DNA from: Cervus elaphus
Taxonomy: Eukaryota; Chordata; Mammalia; Artiodactyla; Cervidae
NCBI RefSeq assembly: GCF_910594005.1
Contig: NC_057823.1
Location: 65,222,015-65,286,014, forward strand
Direction of reading: 5' to 3'
DNA: 64,000 bases
Part shown: in pieces, positions 44,650-56,159 of the stretch
Layout: every line of letters begins with the position of its first letter
Position numbering within the stretch: position 1 is the first letter of the stretch
Translations under genes and position numbers: made by a program
Notes under the pieces: model-generated
Seen by the model: only the letters and a program-made list of their open reading frames with translations
Told to the model about the DNA's origin: nothing
The model's database searches: none

Positions 44650-46130
44650 TCCATTGAACAAATGAGCAAAATCAATCAATGAATGAATGAGATCCACACC
44701 ATCACTACAAGAGGACTGGCCCAGCTTTCAGTTTTTCCCTGCAGGGCATTCGTGCTCAGTACTCTCAGTAGCTGCTAAGGATGTCCAGGCCAGGCTGGCT
44801 ATGGTAGGATGACAAGTGACAGTGATGTAAGGACAGGCCACTAAGTGCTGAAAAGCACAATCACCTGCCTCCTCTCTTCCAGCCACAGCAAGACAGCACA
44901 CATCAGGGAGGCGATGCTGTTAGCCAAGTTAGGGAGCCTAAAGTCAGGTGTTTGTCAAAAGCACAAGTTGAAAAGGTGTTACATATGACAAAGACGGATA
45001 CAGGCAAATGGAAATTCATCCTAGTGGGTTCTTATTAAAGCAATCTTAAAACTGTCTTGTTTCTTTCCCCTAATGATTGAGTCTAGTTAATGGGCATGGA
45101 CTTAGTTTCCCAGATACATGGAAATAATAGTCTCCCTTGAGTTTAAATGAGAAACTAATGAGAGTTGGATGGAGAAAAGGAGTATATTTTAATAGCAGAA
45201 AGTAGAAGGGGTCCCTTTTATAAATGTAATCTTTAAAAAACTGGTTGTCCTCATTATGATGGAGAGAAGGAGATTTCATTAGAAATAAATTAATTTTTGT
45301 AGGTATAATAGTATTAGTAGTAGTAATGGCAGAAGTAGCTATAATGATATAAACACGTGGAATAAATTTGAATGCTCTCTCCCTTTACTAGCAGCCTGGA
45401 TTGCCAAGTGACCCTGTAGCTGTTATTGGATATATCTTACAGAGTAGAGGACTCTGACCAGATTGTTGCCAAAACTCATACAACTGGCCCATAATGTGCT
45501 CAGCTTAGAACCCAGTATGGCTGACAACCAGCTTCTCCACATTTTCTTCTTTTTAATAAGATTTTAAATCATGTATTCTCCTGCTGCTTTTCTCTGAACA
45601 TGTACTCATCTGCCTTTATATCAGTAAAAATATGAAAACACAAGCACATACGAAATACCTTAGAGCTGTCCCTCATGCTTCAACTTCACAGGCAATTTCC
45701 CAATATTCACTTTGGTAGCTCATGAATTTCAAAATCAATTTGCCCAAAACACTTACCATCTTCCTCTCCCTAAACACAGCCCCTCCTCCAGTGTTCCCAC
45801 TGTTAGTGCATAGCATCACAATTTAAGTCCTCCAGTGATTCAGATCTGAATTCTAGAAACCAGCCCCTTTTTCCTATTTTCCTATGAAGGAGTGCCACAA
45901 ACCACTCCTTCAGTACCCAATCCAGTCAGTCCATCTCGTTGGCTTCCTGTTCAGCCTTTCTGCTCCACCACACTACTCATATTTCTTAGGCCACCTTTCT
46001 CTCACCCTTCCAGCCTTTAGCCTTGAATCCTTCCAGTCCATCTTCCACTGGTCCTCAGCAATTCTCTTCCCTGTATATCAGTTTTTGAACTATCAGAAGC
46101 ATTGGCACAACTGATTGTTTCCACCTTCTT
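44650..46130. other. Intergenic sequence, no gene seen
   Basis: No repeat confidently assigned to 45880. The C/T-rich stretch 45880-46130 may be a diverged extension of the L2 that follows. The 76-codon frame at 45884-46114 is compositional. Confidence 0.4.
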
Positions 46131-46965
46131 GAAACCCTCTTTCTTCACTTAACTTTCAGGTCACCAGTCTCAGTTTTCCTCCTACGTTTTCTGACCAAAC
46201 TCTCTCAGTTTTCCTTTGCTGGCTGTTTTGCTTCACCTAGATGTCTACTGACAGTTATTTCCTGGGAGAGATATCTTCCAACCATATTAAATATTTAAAT
46301 TTTAAGTGTGTTTATATGGTGATAACACCCACATCTACATCTGCAGCCTGGACACACCATGTGAACTCCAGAATCAAGAGTCTATCTGTCCTCATGTCAT
46401 CCTCCTTAGATGCTTAAGAGACATTGCAAATTTAATATGTCCAAAATCAAACCACAGATGTCCCCTTCCGGACACAACTGCTTCTCCTGCAGTCTTCCCT
46501 CACTCAGTCGATGGACAAGTCACTCTTCTAGTTGTTCAGACTCATTTTACCCAGACTGGCCTCCCCACTATCCCTCAAACAGGTCAAGCGTACACTTGTC
46601 ACAGGGTCTGTGTACCTGCCGTTCCTTCCATCTGGACCACTGTTCCTCTAGATCTTATGTCATTCCCACACTTACCTTAGCTTGCTGATCAAATGTTGTC
46701 TTATCAACAAAACTTTCTGACCACTCTGCAGAAAACTGCTGTCCTCATCACCATTCCCCTCTCCCTAGTTTGAATTTCTCCATACAGTATTTCTAACTTT
46801 CTGAAAGTCTTTATGTTTGTTACTGATTCTTTTTCTCTCTGCTTCTACAAGACTTTAAGTTCTGTTAAGGGAGGAATTTTGTCTATTTTGATAGCAGTTG
46901 GATCAGGCTTTGTATAATAAGATATGGCAGCCACTCAAATACTTGTTAGATAGACAGATGGATGG
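46130..46965 (+). repeat. L2 LINE, ORF2 end and 3' end
   Basis: Order of L2 blocks: tcagttttcctcctacgttttctgaccaaactctc (46171), atctacatctgcagcctgg (46333), aatttaatatgtccaaaatcaaac (46431), a ctcctgcagtcttccc block (46483), gttccttccatctggacc (46621), tttctgaccactctgcag (46713) and a terminal gacagatggatggatgaa. Two overlapping frames of 124 and 92 codons are by-products of its low stop density. Confidence 0.78.
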
Positions 46966-46969
46966 ATGA

Positions 46970-47555
46970 ATAGCCCATGTTTTCCACAGCACTGTAATTT
47001 ATATATCTGCCAGAACATTTATGCTGTATTATAATTATTGGTTAATTTTTTTCTGTCAACACCAAACTGCAATCTTCTGAAGAGAAGAGCCATGTTTTAA
47101 TCATAACAACATCTTTATGCTTAAAATAGTACTTGGTGCATATTAAGTATATATGTTTGTTGATTTCAAGAAAACAAATTGGGGGGGGGGGGGAAAGGGA
47201 GACATATTTTATGTATGACCAGGTCAACATAGAGTAACTGGGATTTATCTCCTCCTTTTACTTGAGAAATATACTCTTTTTATAGCCTAAAATGACTTTA
47301 CTTTTTAAAAAAGCAATTAAAAAAAATGTATTATCTCCAGGAGCCATAAGTTTATAGGGTAATGCGTGAATATGCTAATAAACAATGCCTATGAATGACA
47401 GCTGTAAGCCTCGGATTTCCATGTCAGATAGACATGGAAATCTAAATATACTGCCTTCTCAATCTGCACTGTGTAACATAAGCACATCATAAAATATTAA
47501 TGACAAAAGCCATATTTGAGTCCAGCTTCATTCATTTACAGATAGCTAAAGTATT
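46970..47555. other. Intergenic sequence with a G13 run
   Basis: AT-rich apart from an uninterrupted run of 13 guanines at 47181-47193. No coding or repeat signal otherwise. Confidence 0.5.
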
Positions 47556-47559
47556 TTGG

Positions 47560-48152
47560 GGGGCTCCAAAATCACTGCAGATGGTGACTACAGCCATGAA
47601 ATTAAAAGACGCTTACTCCTTGGAAAGAAAGTTATGACCAACCTAGATAGCATATTAAAAAGCAGAGACATTACTTTGCCAACAAAGGTCCGTCTGGTCA
47701 AGGCTATGGTTTTTCCAGTGGTCATGTATGGATGTGAGAGTTGGACTGTGAAGAAAGTTGAGCACCAAAAAATTGATGCTTTTGAACTATGGTGTTGGAG
47801 AAGACTGTTGAGAGTCTCCCTTGGACTGCAAGGAGATCCAACCAGTCCATCCTAAAGGAGATCAGTCCTGAATATTCATTGGAAGGACTGATGCTGAAGC
47901 TGAAACTCCAATACTTTGGCCACCTCATGCGAAGAGTTGACTCACTGGAAAAGACCCTCATGCTGGGAGGGATTGGGGGCAGGAGGAGAAGGGGACGACA
48001 GAGGATGAGATGGCTGGATGGCATCACCGACTCGATGGACATGAGTTTGAGTAAACTCTGGGAGTTGGTAATGGACAGGGAGGCCTGGCGTGCTGTGATT
48101 CATGGGGTTGCAAAAAGTCGGACACGACTGAGCGACTGAACTGGACTGAAAG
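47560..48152 (+). mobile_element. BovB LINE, 5'-truncated 3' end
   Basis: Starts at ggggctccaaaatcactgcag and runs collinearly with the 8.5-kb copy to gcgactgaactggactgaa at 48132-48152. The protein frame is split: 47556-47855 reads SKITADGDYSHEIKRRLLLG to LRVS, then an insertion near 47815 shifts it, and 47789-48139 continues with LEKTLMLGGIGGRRRRGRQRMRWLDG. It retains the tryptophan codon that is a stop in the 8.5-kb copy. Confidence 0.95.
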
Positions 48153-48154
48153 TG

Positions 48155-48785
48155 AGATCAGGAGAGTCACCCTTCAGTCACAGAGCAAATAAATGGCGGT
48201 CAGAATACAAAACTATTCTCCTGAATTTCAGTTTCATTTTTCCTAACACTTTAGAGCCTCATCACTTCTCCACATTCGATACATCTTTAACAAATGTTTG
48301 TACCTTTCTCTTGATTGATATGACCCTATACTTAATTAAAACGATGAAGAAAACATATTCCCAAACTCAAAGTTGGGGTGGAAGGTTGCTTGTTATAAGC
48401 ATCAACTTACCAATTAGGAAATGAGGAAGGTTGGATCATAAAGACACTAAGCTGTTATGGAAATTAATGTTGTCAGCATATAACCATATAAATGTAGCCA
48501 AAACTATCCAATTAATTGACCTTGAAGCCTTTGGTACTCACATTTGCCCTTGACCATAGCTGTAAGATTAGAGTGGCTCTGGGTTGAGCTTGCTACCTTC
48601 TCTACCCAAAGAACAAGATCTGCTGCTGAAAGACCAGGAGGTCTTTAGAGGTCTTTAGATTTAGACCCATAAATTATTTCAATATACCCAGCTGGATCAT
48701 TCATCCTAAAAGGAAACTCTTCCCTATTAACAGTTTAATAACTTGTTTCTTCTTCACGATCCCTGTCTCATTAGGAAAGCATTAT
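48155..48785. other. Intergenic sequence, no gene seen
   Basis: Nothing recognised. The 90-codon frame at 48152-48424 has no domain signature. Confidence 0.4.
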
Positions 48786-48789
48786 CATT

Positions 48790-49375
48790 CGCCCAGTTGA
48801 TCAACCCAGAAACATAGAAGTCAACTGTGATTCTTCACTCTTCCTCCTGCTACCATCCTCACCCTCATATCCAATCAACCACCAAGTCCCTGGCTTCCAC
48901 TTCAAATCCTACGAGTGCTCTAGGAGCTCCCATAATGATGTTCCCTCCTGAAGTCTCGTGCCCTCTTATTCATTGCATTCAGACTGATAATTCTAAAATG
49001 TCTCATCATATCCTTCTCCTGCTCAATAATCTTCAAGAGATCGCTGTTACCCTAACAACAAAGATCAAACTTACAAGTATGATTTGGCATCTGTATGTTT
49101 TCTTCTCTCTCACACACAAATCCCCATAATCCCTTCTTGCCTAGAAAACAAACATTTACTCATCTTTCATTCCTGTGTTGTGTAAGTGCTCTCCGAACAC
49201 CTTCAATTACCCTCATCAGACATGTAGTTTTATAAACTCTAGTGATTTCTCTCTCTCTCTAGATTTTAAGTCCATAAAGGCAGGACCACCTGCTTACCCT
49301 TCACTGTATTCCCAGCATATAGAACAGTTTCCTAGAGGGTAAGTAAGCAACAAGACTTCTTGGATGAATGAGATG
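48790..49375 (+). repeat. L2 LINE, ORF2 end and 3' end
   Basis: gaagtcaactgtgattcttcactc (48818), accaccaagtccctgg (48879), tctaaaatgtctcatcatatccttctcctgctcaataatcttcaa (start 48993) and a terminal cactgtattcccagcatatagaacag (49302) are collinear with L2. The 100-codon frame at 48827-49129 follows from its composition. Confidence 0.75.
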
Positions 49376-49544
49376 GTGGGGTAGAGAAGGCAATTGATAA
49401 AAATTATGCAGGAAGATTAAATCATGAAGAACATCCTGCCATAGAAGGTTACTTTTAAAGCCCCTTGAATGATAAATACCAATTTCTCCTAGAGTACACT
49501 AGTACTAAGTTGAAATAACCTAATTTCCTTTCTTAAAAAAAATT

Positions 49545-49792
49545 ACTTGACTGTGTTGGGTCCTAAGCTGCAGCACATGGGATCTTTGTTGAGTCATGTG
49601 GTGTCTTTCATTGCAATGCACAGACTTTCTTGTGGCAGGTGGGCTCCAGAGCACATAGGCTCAGTAGCTTTGCTGCCTGGGCTTAGTTGCCCCACTGGAC
49701 ATGGGATCTTAGTTTCCCGACCAGGAATCTAACCCGAATCTCCTCCATTTGAAGGTGGATTCATAACCACTGGACCACCTGGGAAGCCCCTC
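49545..49792 (-). mobile_element. CHR-type tRNA-derived SINE
   Basis: In complement it starts gggcttcccaggtggtccag, has a B-box-like gggttagattcctgg and continues into the CHR body with gggcaactaagccc and ctctggagcccac. No BovA unit is present. Confidence 0.85.
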
Positions 49793-49799
49793 TACTTTC

Positions 49800-50580
49800 C
49801 CTTTTATATGGCCACCAAAGGAAGAGCCACTGATCCTCCTTAGCAGGTCCTGTCTATTGCTGGGTCACACGGATGACATGGAGAGAAAGAATCAAGAATT
49901 AATGACAGGCTAATGAAGCAGCAAGGAATCAGCACACAGGATGTGTGGCCATCAGGGAATACCTGGTACCTGTGGACCGAAAGCAACCAGAATTGTACCT
50001 CAGAAGGATTCAGGGTCAAGGCTACCTATCGGGTCTCAGGGTTTAAGGCAGTGATGACAGACAGGGACACAGATAGGCAGTTTGGCTGGGCCAATGGCCA
50101 CACAACCTGTGGGCAGGAATAACAGTCCTTTGGGTCTAAAGAATAATTCATACAAAACTCACAGAAACTGTGGCCAGAACAGGTCCAGGAAGTCTGTGGG
50201 AATAAACTGCTGCCTGAGGGCTTCCAATGCCCTTTAAGAGATATAAACCTGATCTGATTCTCTCCAATTGGTTCTGCCTACTACTCATCAGCTTTTCCTG
50301 CTCTTTGTTAAGTTGGTCTCATGAACCACTGGCATTTGATAAATGTTCATGTGCTCCACTGATGAAAGAATTCATAAGGAACATGTAGATGATTCAGTCC
50401 TGGAAAGTGTCTTCCTGTTAGTTTCCCATGATGCTGAACAGGAGTCTTGGCAACAGAGACCCTGTTGTCAATCAAGCCTAAAAAGGAGACACAGATGGAT
50501 CTTTTAAAGAAGTACTTGCAAGAAGAAAACTTTGGTTCTCTGAAAGTACCAGTAAAAAGAAAGGAAAGAAGGAAGAAGGA
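49800..50580. other. Repeat-poor intergenic sequence
   Basis: No repeat recognised. The composition is balanced, and the 69-codon frame at 49913-50122 has no domain signature. A purine-rich gaaagaagg stretch at 50557-50590 borders the next L1. Confidence 0.45.
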
Positions 50581-50594
50581 AAGAAACAAAGAAA

Positions 50595-51345
50595 TAGCAG
50601 CCACTGTGGAAAACAGTATGGAGGCTTCTCAAAAAGTCTAAAAACAGAACTACCATGTGTGCATGCATGCTCAGTCGTGTCCAACTCTTTGCAATCCCAG
50701 GGACTGTAGCTCATCAGGTTGCTCTGTCCATGGGATTTCCCAGCCAAGAATACTGGAGTGGGTTGCCATTTCCTTCTCCAATATGACCTACCAATTCCAT
50801 TCCTAGATATACATCTGAAAAAAAAAAAAAAAACAATTTGAAAATATACATACACCCTAGTTTTCATAGCAGCGTTATTTACAATTGCCAAGGCAAGAAA
50901 GCAACCTAAGTGTCCATCAATATATGAATGGGTAAAGAAGGTGTGGTATACACACACAATGGAATACTACTCAGCCATAAAAAAGAATGGAATTTTGCCA
51001 TTTTCAGCAATAAGGATGAACTTGAGAGTATTATGCTAAGTGAAATAAGTCAGAAAGACATCAAATATTGCATGTTATTGCTTTTATGAGGAATCTACAA
51101 AATGCAACAAATTAGTAAATGTAACAAAACAGAAGTAGACTCATAGATGTAGAGAACAAACTAGTAGTTACCAGTGATGAGCAGGAGAGGGGCAACATAG
51201 GGGTGGGAGAGTGAGAGGTACAAACTGCTGGACCTAAGACAGGCTACAGGGATACATTTTATATCATAAGGAGTATTGGCAATATTTTGAAATAACTGTA
51301 AATTGAGTATAACTTTTGAAAAATTATATAAAAATTTTAAAACAG
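50595..51345 (+). mobile_element. Older artiodactyl L1 3' part, split by a BovA fragment
   Basis: tagcagccactgtggaaaacagtatggagg (from 50597), then after the SINE ccaattccattcctagatat (50790), taagtgtccatcaatatatg (50907), actactcagccataaaaaag (50966), taagtgaaataagtcagaaagac (51038) and a diverged tail near 51300. Two A-runs (50819-50834 and the end) are present. No open ORF2 frame. Confidence 0.83.
50655..50789 (-). mobile_element. BovA unit fragment inside the L1
   Basis: gctcagtcgtgtccaactct (50670) to gttgccatttccttctcc (50763) is one complementary BovA unit without tRNA-like head. The L1 reads on at both sides (actaccat | atatgacctacc). Confidence 0.88.
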
Positions 51346-51464
51346 TTTTTTTAAAGTAATAAATAGAATAACACTTAAGACTATGAGATAGTTATTGTAT
51401 ATTTAATTTTATTATTTATACAAAGGCTTTTGTATAAATAGTGTTTCTATAAACTTTTGAAATG

Positions 51465-51665
51465 TTTACTACATGCCTGACACTATGCTAAATACTTTCA
51501 TACATTGCTCCAGTTAATTTATATCACAATTTTATTAAAATCTGCATTTAAAGGATGAAAAAACTGGGAGATATACAGAATGTAACTCATTCAAGGCACA
51601 AAACCAGTAAATAACAGAATTGGGGCTTGAAGCCTGTGTCTCTACCACAGAGCTCAAGTGCTGCT
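51465..51665 (-). repeat. MIR SINE
   Basis: Complement of MIR: tactacatgcctgacactatgctaaatac (51469), ggatgaaaaaactgggag (51553), a caaggcacaaaaccagtaa block (51593) and tctctaccacagagctc (51638). Confidence 0.75.
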
Positions 51666-51669
51666 ACTT

Positions 51670-52540
51670 CCCCCCCGTCCTTCATTCCCTTTATTTGAGG
51701 TTCTCTGTCTAGGCCAGTTCAGGGATAAACCCTCTGTTCATTAAGCAGGCATCTCTCAGCTCTCAGGAGTTCCTAGAAGTCAAGTTCTTTCAGTCCATTT
51801 ACATTATAGCTGCAGCCCAGAAAGTTCCTGGTTATACCACATGTTTTGTTAAGAACTCTAGCATTACATCCCTAAGTACCCAACTTCAGTTACCTACATA
51901 TGATGTGTGAAACAGGAATGCCACACAGTCGCAGAGGGCTAATGGGAGGCAGTGAGACAACCATCACACATTCTTGGAGTCTGGGGAGAAATCCCAACTC
52001 TGGAAAGAGGGTTTTTTCTTTTTTGTTCATTTTTTGTGGGAATGTGTGTTTGTCAATAATGGCTTAAAAGTACCTGAGGGAAGCGGTGGTGCTAAACAGA
52101 GCTCCAGCTCCCTACCCACCAGTTGGGCTGGGTTTTGCCACTTCCCTTCCTCCCACAGCAAGTGTAACTCTGTGAAGAGGGAAGCTGCCATGTTTAAAAT
52201 AGAAAGCCATGAGGATCTTAGGCTCCTGACCCCGGACAGTGGGTGGGTGGGTAGCAGCAATAATGAATTATGAGAAATCACAACTCACTATCATCATGCA
52301 GGACTACTCAGTCCCTACATCATCTTAGGCAAAGACAGTAGTAAGTAACTCAGTGCCCCTTTAGGACCAGTCTGGTACAGCTTTCTCCAGAGACAACTAC
52401 CTTGCTTGAGTTAAAAAAAAAAATACATAAAGCAAGCAAAATTATCTTGTCCAATTTTGGAAGAATATACTGAAGTCCAAAAAGAGTATGGGACTCAGGA
52501 GTTAGTGGTGTAACAATTGCTTTTAAGATTAAGATCCAAA
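51670..52540. other. Intergenic sequence, no gene seen
   Basis: Frames overlap on both strands at 51974-52281 (99 and 84 codons). They show no domain, no signal peptide and no conserved start context, so I leave them uncalled. No repeat recognised. Confidence 0.4.
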
Positions 52541-52544
52541 TTTT

Positions 52545-53170
52545 AGGGCTCCTCCTTTATCTTCCATGCTCATTTCCCACTACTGTCCTAACTCACCAAA
52601 TTCCACCTTTTGTCACCTTGATGTTATACTCCCCAATTGTTTCACAGCATAGAGAATAATAATATTTGTAAGACCCAGTGGGAGAAATGTACAACATCTG
52701 TTGCGTTTAGAGGATAAAGACTAGGGTCCCAGTCCACCTGCCCACCCCCCCGGCTACGGGTGGACCTTGACTCTCTAACGCCCTGGGTTTTCCCTGTCCA
52801 TGCTGTCCCTTGTGCTTGAACTGCTCCTCTCCTGGTTAGCTCATACTTATCCTTCATTGACCAGCTGAAGAAACTTTTCACCCCAGAAGTCATCCCTGAA
52901 CCAGCCATCATCAGAACCCTTTGACATATGCTCCTGGAGAACTTAACTGCCTCTCTGCAGGGCCCTACTCAACACGCAAACACAACATTATGTGCCTGTA
53001 TGATTATTTGATGAATATCTATTAATACCTTCCAGTAGTGGAATAGACTGGCAAATGATGAGACCAAAAGTCATCTCTCTCTCGTTCATGATTAACCTCT
53101 AGCCATTAGCAGAGTATTTATTATAGGTATATCCATTCATAATAGGTTTTCATTAAATATCTATTGTCTA
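52545..53170 (+). repeat. L2 LINE 3' end
   Basis: gtccatgctgtcccttgtgcttgaactgctcc (52796), gctcatacttatccttcattgacc (52840), a ccagaagtcatccctgaacc block (52883) and a final cataataggttttcattaaatatc follow the L2 tail. Diverged. Confidence 0.65.
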
Positions 53171-53334
53171 AATGGCTGGAGCTCAAGTCCCAAGATGGTA
53201 GAGGAGTACTTTGCCCTGATAGGCCTCTTTCTAATCATGTTTATTAAACTTATTTAACCACTATATTTTTTTCTCCAGGTTATTGGTTATTTTTTGCAGA
53301 TGTAGAATTTTCCAGAGCACACTTTGGGAAAGGC

Positions 53335-53490
53335 TAGGAAAGAGCACAGAGGTAGGTGTCAGGAGCACTAGATTCTCTGCCAATGACTCTTTGCAGTACC
53401 TCAGGGAAGTCTTAGACCCTCCCTGTCCTTCAGTGGTCTCATCTGCCAACAAGTTGGTCTCTTCCAACTCTACTACTCCATCATTTCTAT
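53335..53490 (+). repeat. MIR-family SINE fragment
   Basis: tttgcagtacctcagggaagtcttagaccctccc then cttcagtggtctcatctgcc and gttggtctcttccaactctac match the sense MIR core followed by the ggactagatgacct...ccttccagctct type 3' region. Confidence 0.55.
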
Positions 53491-53494
53491 GTTA

Positions 53495-54520
53495 TATCAC
53501 CTTTCATGCCCTTTGCTCCAATTTGATGTCTTCTCTCCCTGATATGCAGTATCTAGGTATTTCCTTCTGAATGTGCCTGTGGGCCTGTCTGTCCTCAGTA
53601 TCACCTAGATTCCTCGCCCTTTCAAATCTGACTTTTTCCATTTACTTGGAGATTTGGATTTCTCCTTTAGTGACTCCATTCAACTCCTTCCTATTTAGCT
53701 TTAGGGGCAGCTAGTGGCTGGGTGAGTTACTCTGCACAGGGAAACATTATTTTAATAAGTGCTCAGCTTTCTTCATCCAAATTGGAATAGCTCAAGCACC
53801 ATAGCAAGGTCAGTAGATAAAATATTTTGGATCAGGGAAGATCTTTCAGTGATTCAAGTAGTGTTTCACACAGGCCCCTATCTATACATAAGGTTGATGC
53901 TGAAAAGAGGCATAATTATAAGTGAATTAACAAAATCCAGTTTGTGTATAGCTCTGTGAGTCTTTGTAGTCAAAACAGAAACTCTGCTGTTTCCCCAAGG
54001 GTAGGAAGGCTTCCAGTGGGCAAGCCTGCTGAGTCAGCAGGAAGATGGATTGGGTAAAGCCTAAAGGACACTGCAAAGGGGAAGATATATGCCAATCTGC
54101 TTCAGAACACACAGCAGGATCATCAAGAACACTGTAGCTAAGAGGAGAGGAGGGATCCAAGCCAGATGCCTCACAGCTGGAAGTGAAAGTGCTGTTCATT
54201 GCTCTAATGCCATAAAACAAATGCCACATAGGAGTGGAAATTCACCAGCCCCCAGATGGTACAAGTGCCGTTGTACCACCACTGAACTTATATTAGGTGG
54301 TCTCAAGTGAAAGCCCCTCTGGGGTGCAATGAATTGAAAAGCAGCCTCCTCAAGCATTCTACCAGAAGCAAAGTCTTATAGGATCCAAAGGACCCCTCAG
54401 CCTCATAGAAATGAAGGCCCCAGATCCACCTCTGTGAGCCCCCTAAAGAGTCTAGCCTCATGAGTCTCTTTGGATTTCAGAGAACAATCAAGTCCAAGAT
54501 CCACCCTCACTGACTCTTCC
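53495..54520. other. Repeat-poor intergenic sequence
   Basis: No repeat recognised over about 1 kb. The minus-strand 100-codon frame at 53927-54229 and the plus 73-codon frame at 54089-54310 overlap and have no domain signature. Confidence 0.45.
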
Positions 54521-54524
54521 TCTG

Positions 54525-54755
54525 TAGGACAAGTTGGCCATCTATTTCTGTAAAATGTCATAAAGTAAATACTTTAAGCTTTGCAGGTCATATTCCCTCT
54601 CTTGCAACTACTCAACTCTGCCATTGTAGTATAGTGGTAGCCACAGGAGATATATAAATAAATAAACATGGCAGTGTTCCAATAAAACTTTATTGACAAA
54701 GGTAGGCAATAATATGAATTTGATCCACCAATTGAAGTTTACTAACCCTGCTCTC
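54525..54755. repeat. Ancient hAT-like nonautonomous DNA transposon
   Basis: gccatctatttctgtaaaatgtcataaagtaaatac, then tgcaactactcaactctgccattgtagt (54603) and gttccaataaaactttattgac (54676) follow the widely dispersed mammalian repeat with the ttttaggctttgcaggcc and aactactcaactctgcc signatures. The subfamily is not assigned. Confidence 0.6.
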
Positions 54756-54759
54756 CAGC

Positions 54760-55370
54760 TGTTCCAGCAACCAATATTACCCCTTCTTCTGATTTGCTCA
54801 AACCTAGTACTCCAGTTGGCAAGGTCACCGAAGTCCCCAGATTCAAAGAGTTGGATTGCCTTTCCTATGCCCGTAAATCCTTTATTTCCACTTAACCTTC
54901 TTCCCCCAGCAAAACTTCACTGGGCACAGATCTGTGGGTTTAGTCACATATGTTTTTAATGTCAGGAAGTCAGATAGCAGGAATAAAGACTAAGGGAGAA
55001 GAGAGACTAGATTAACCGGCAGATAATCAATGGTTTAAATAGCTCTACAATGATTACTACTGAGGAAACTGCACTCAGGAGTCTTACTCCTTAGCTTTCT
55101 GTCTTATACTATGGGTTAATAATCCAAGCTAGATGATTGCAACTGAGGGAAATTACTGGCCAATTTTACTGACTGAAATTTTAAATAAAAATCACAAAAC
55201 AAAGAACAGAATAATATGCAATACCTTACAACTGAAGTCAGAAGACTAGAGACCCAGGCATGGGGATGACTATTTGTCTGATGTCTTTAAATCAGTGGTT
55301 AATCTCTCAGAGCAATTCCTCTCTACTAGACTGGGGTAATACTTTTTCTGATATATCTTGTCAGCTTCCC
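54760..55370. other. Intergenic sequence, no gene seen
   Basis: Nothing firm. A weak MIR-like run lies near 55295-55350. Confidence 0.4.
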
Positions 55371-55374
55371 AAAT

Positions 55375-55800
55375 AAAATCCTCTTAGATAAAAATCAAAC
55401 TCCTTGCTTACCTCTCCAGTCTTACCTCTTACAACTCTCCCTTCATATTCAAACCTGTACCCATGGGAGAAAGACCCATGTCCCTACTCACAGACCTGCA
55501 CACAGATTCTCCCTCCCAGTAGATGCCAACTATGCCCCACCCCTACCCTCCTTACCTCTCAATCTTGTTTATTTCTAGTCCCTCTTTAGATGTCTGGACC
55601 CTCCAAGACTGGATTAGATGTTTCTATTTTATAATCTCACATAAACATATCATTATCCTCATCACTCATTAATCTACTTACTCACCCTATGAGATCATAA
55701 TGTTTTGAGCACTAATGTTTTCTTCTTACTCATCACCATATCACCAAAGTCTAGTATTCTTTCTGCCACACATTGGGAATTCAATATGCTGAATTAATTA
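55375..55800 (+). repeat. L2 LINE 3' region, diverged
   Basis: gataaaaatcaaactccttgcttacctctccagtcttacctcttacaactctc (start 55386) corresponds to the L2 ataaagtccaaactcctt ... ctctccagcctcatctcc block. The rest is a decayed tail to about 55800. Confidence 0.6.
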
Positions 55801-56019
55801 ATAAGACAGTATATTTCAGAAATGAAGAACTCCAGAAGCATTTAATTCTCAGAAATTAAATTGTGAAAAAATTCATCAAAATGTTGCTTTGATACAAATG
55901 GTTCCCCTTGATGAATAGATAACAGCTCACCCCTCACCTCCAAACCCTTGTCCAAATAACATTTTGAAACTAGAACTATGCTTCAAAATAATCCAACTTG
56001 TATAAATGAATTGAAATAA

Positions 56020-56155
56020 ATTAAACAAGATTAGCTCTAAGTTAATAATTGTTCAAGCTGGATGATGAGTACATGGGAGTTTAGCTGAATATTATATGAT
56101 ATGCTTCTCTATATGTTTGAAATTTTCCGTGATGATAAGTTTTACAAAAGGTAAG
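56020..56155 (+). repeat. Ancient LINE-1 tail-like fragment
   Basis: gttcaagctggatgatgagtacatgggag (56051) and tatatgtttgaaattttccgtgatgataag (56111) match the end of an old mammalian L1 3' UTR. Confidence 0.55.
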
Positions 56156-56159
56156 AATT

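Noticed and set aside
46306..46688. Frames of 124 and 92 codons as a gene
   Set aside because: They lie in different phases of an L2 LINE tail, which is C/T-rich and stop-poor.
51974..52281. Coding exon on either strand
   Set aside because: Frames of similar length overlap on opposite strands, a sign of chance openness; no domain signature.
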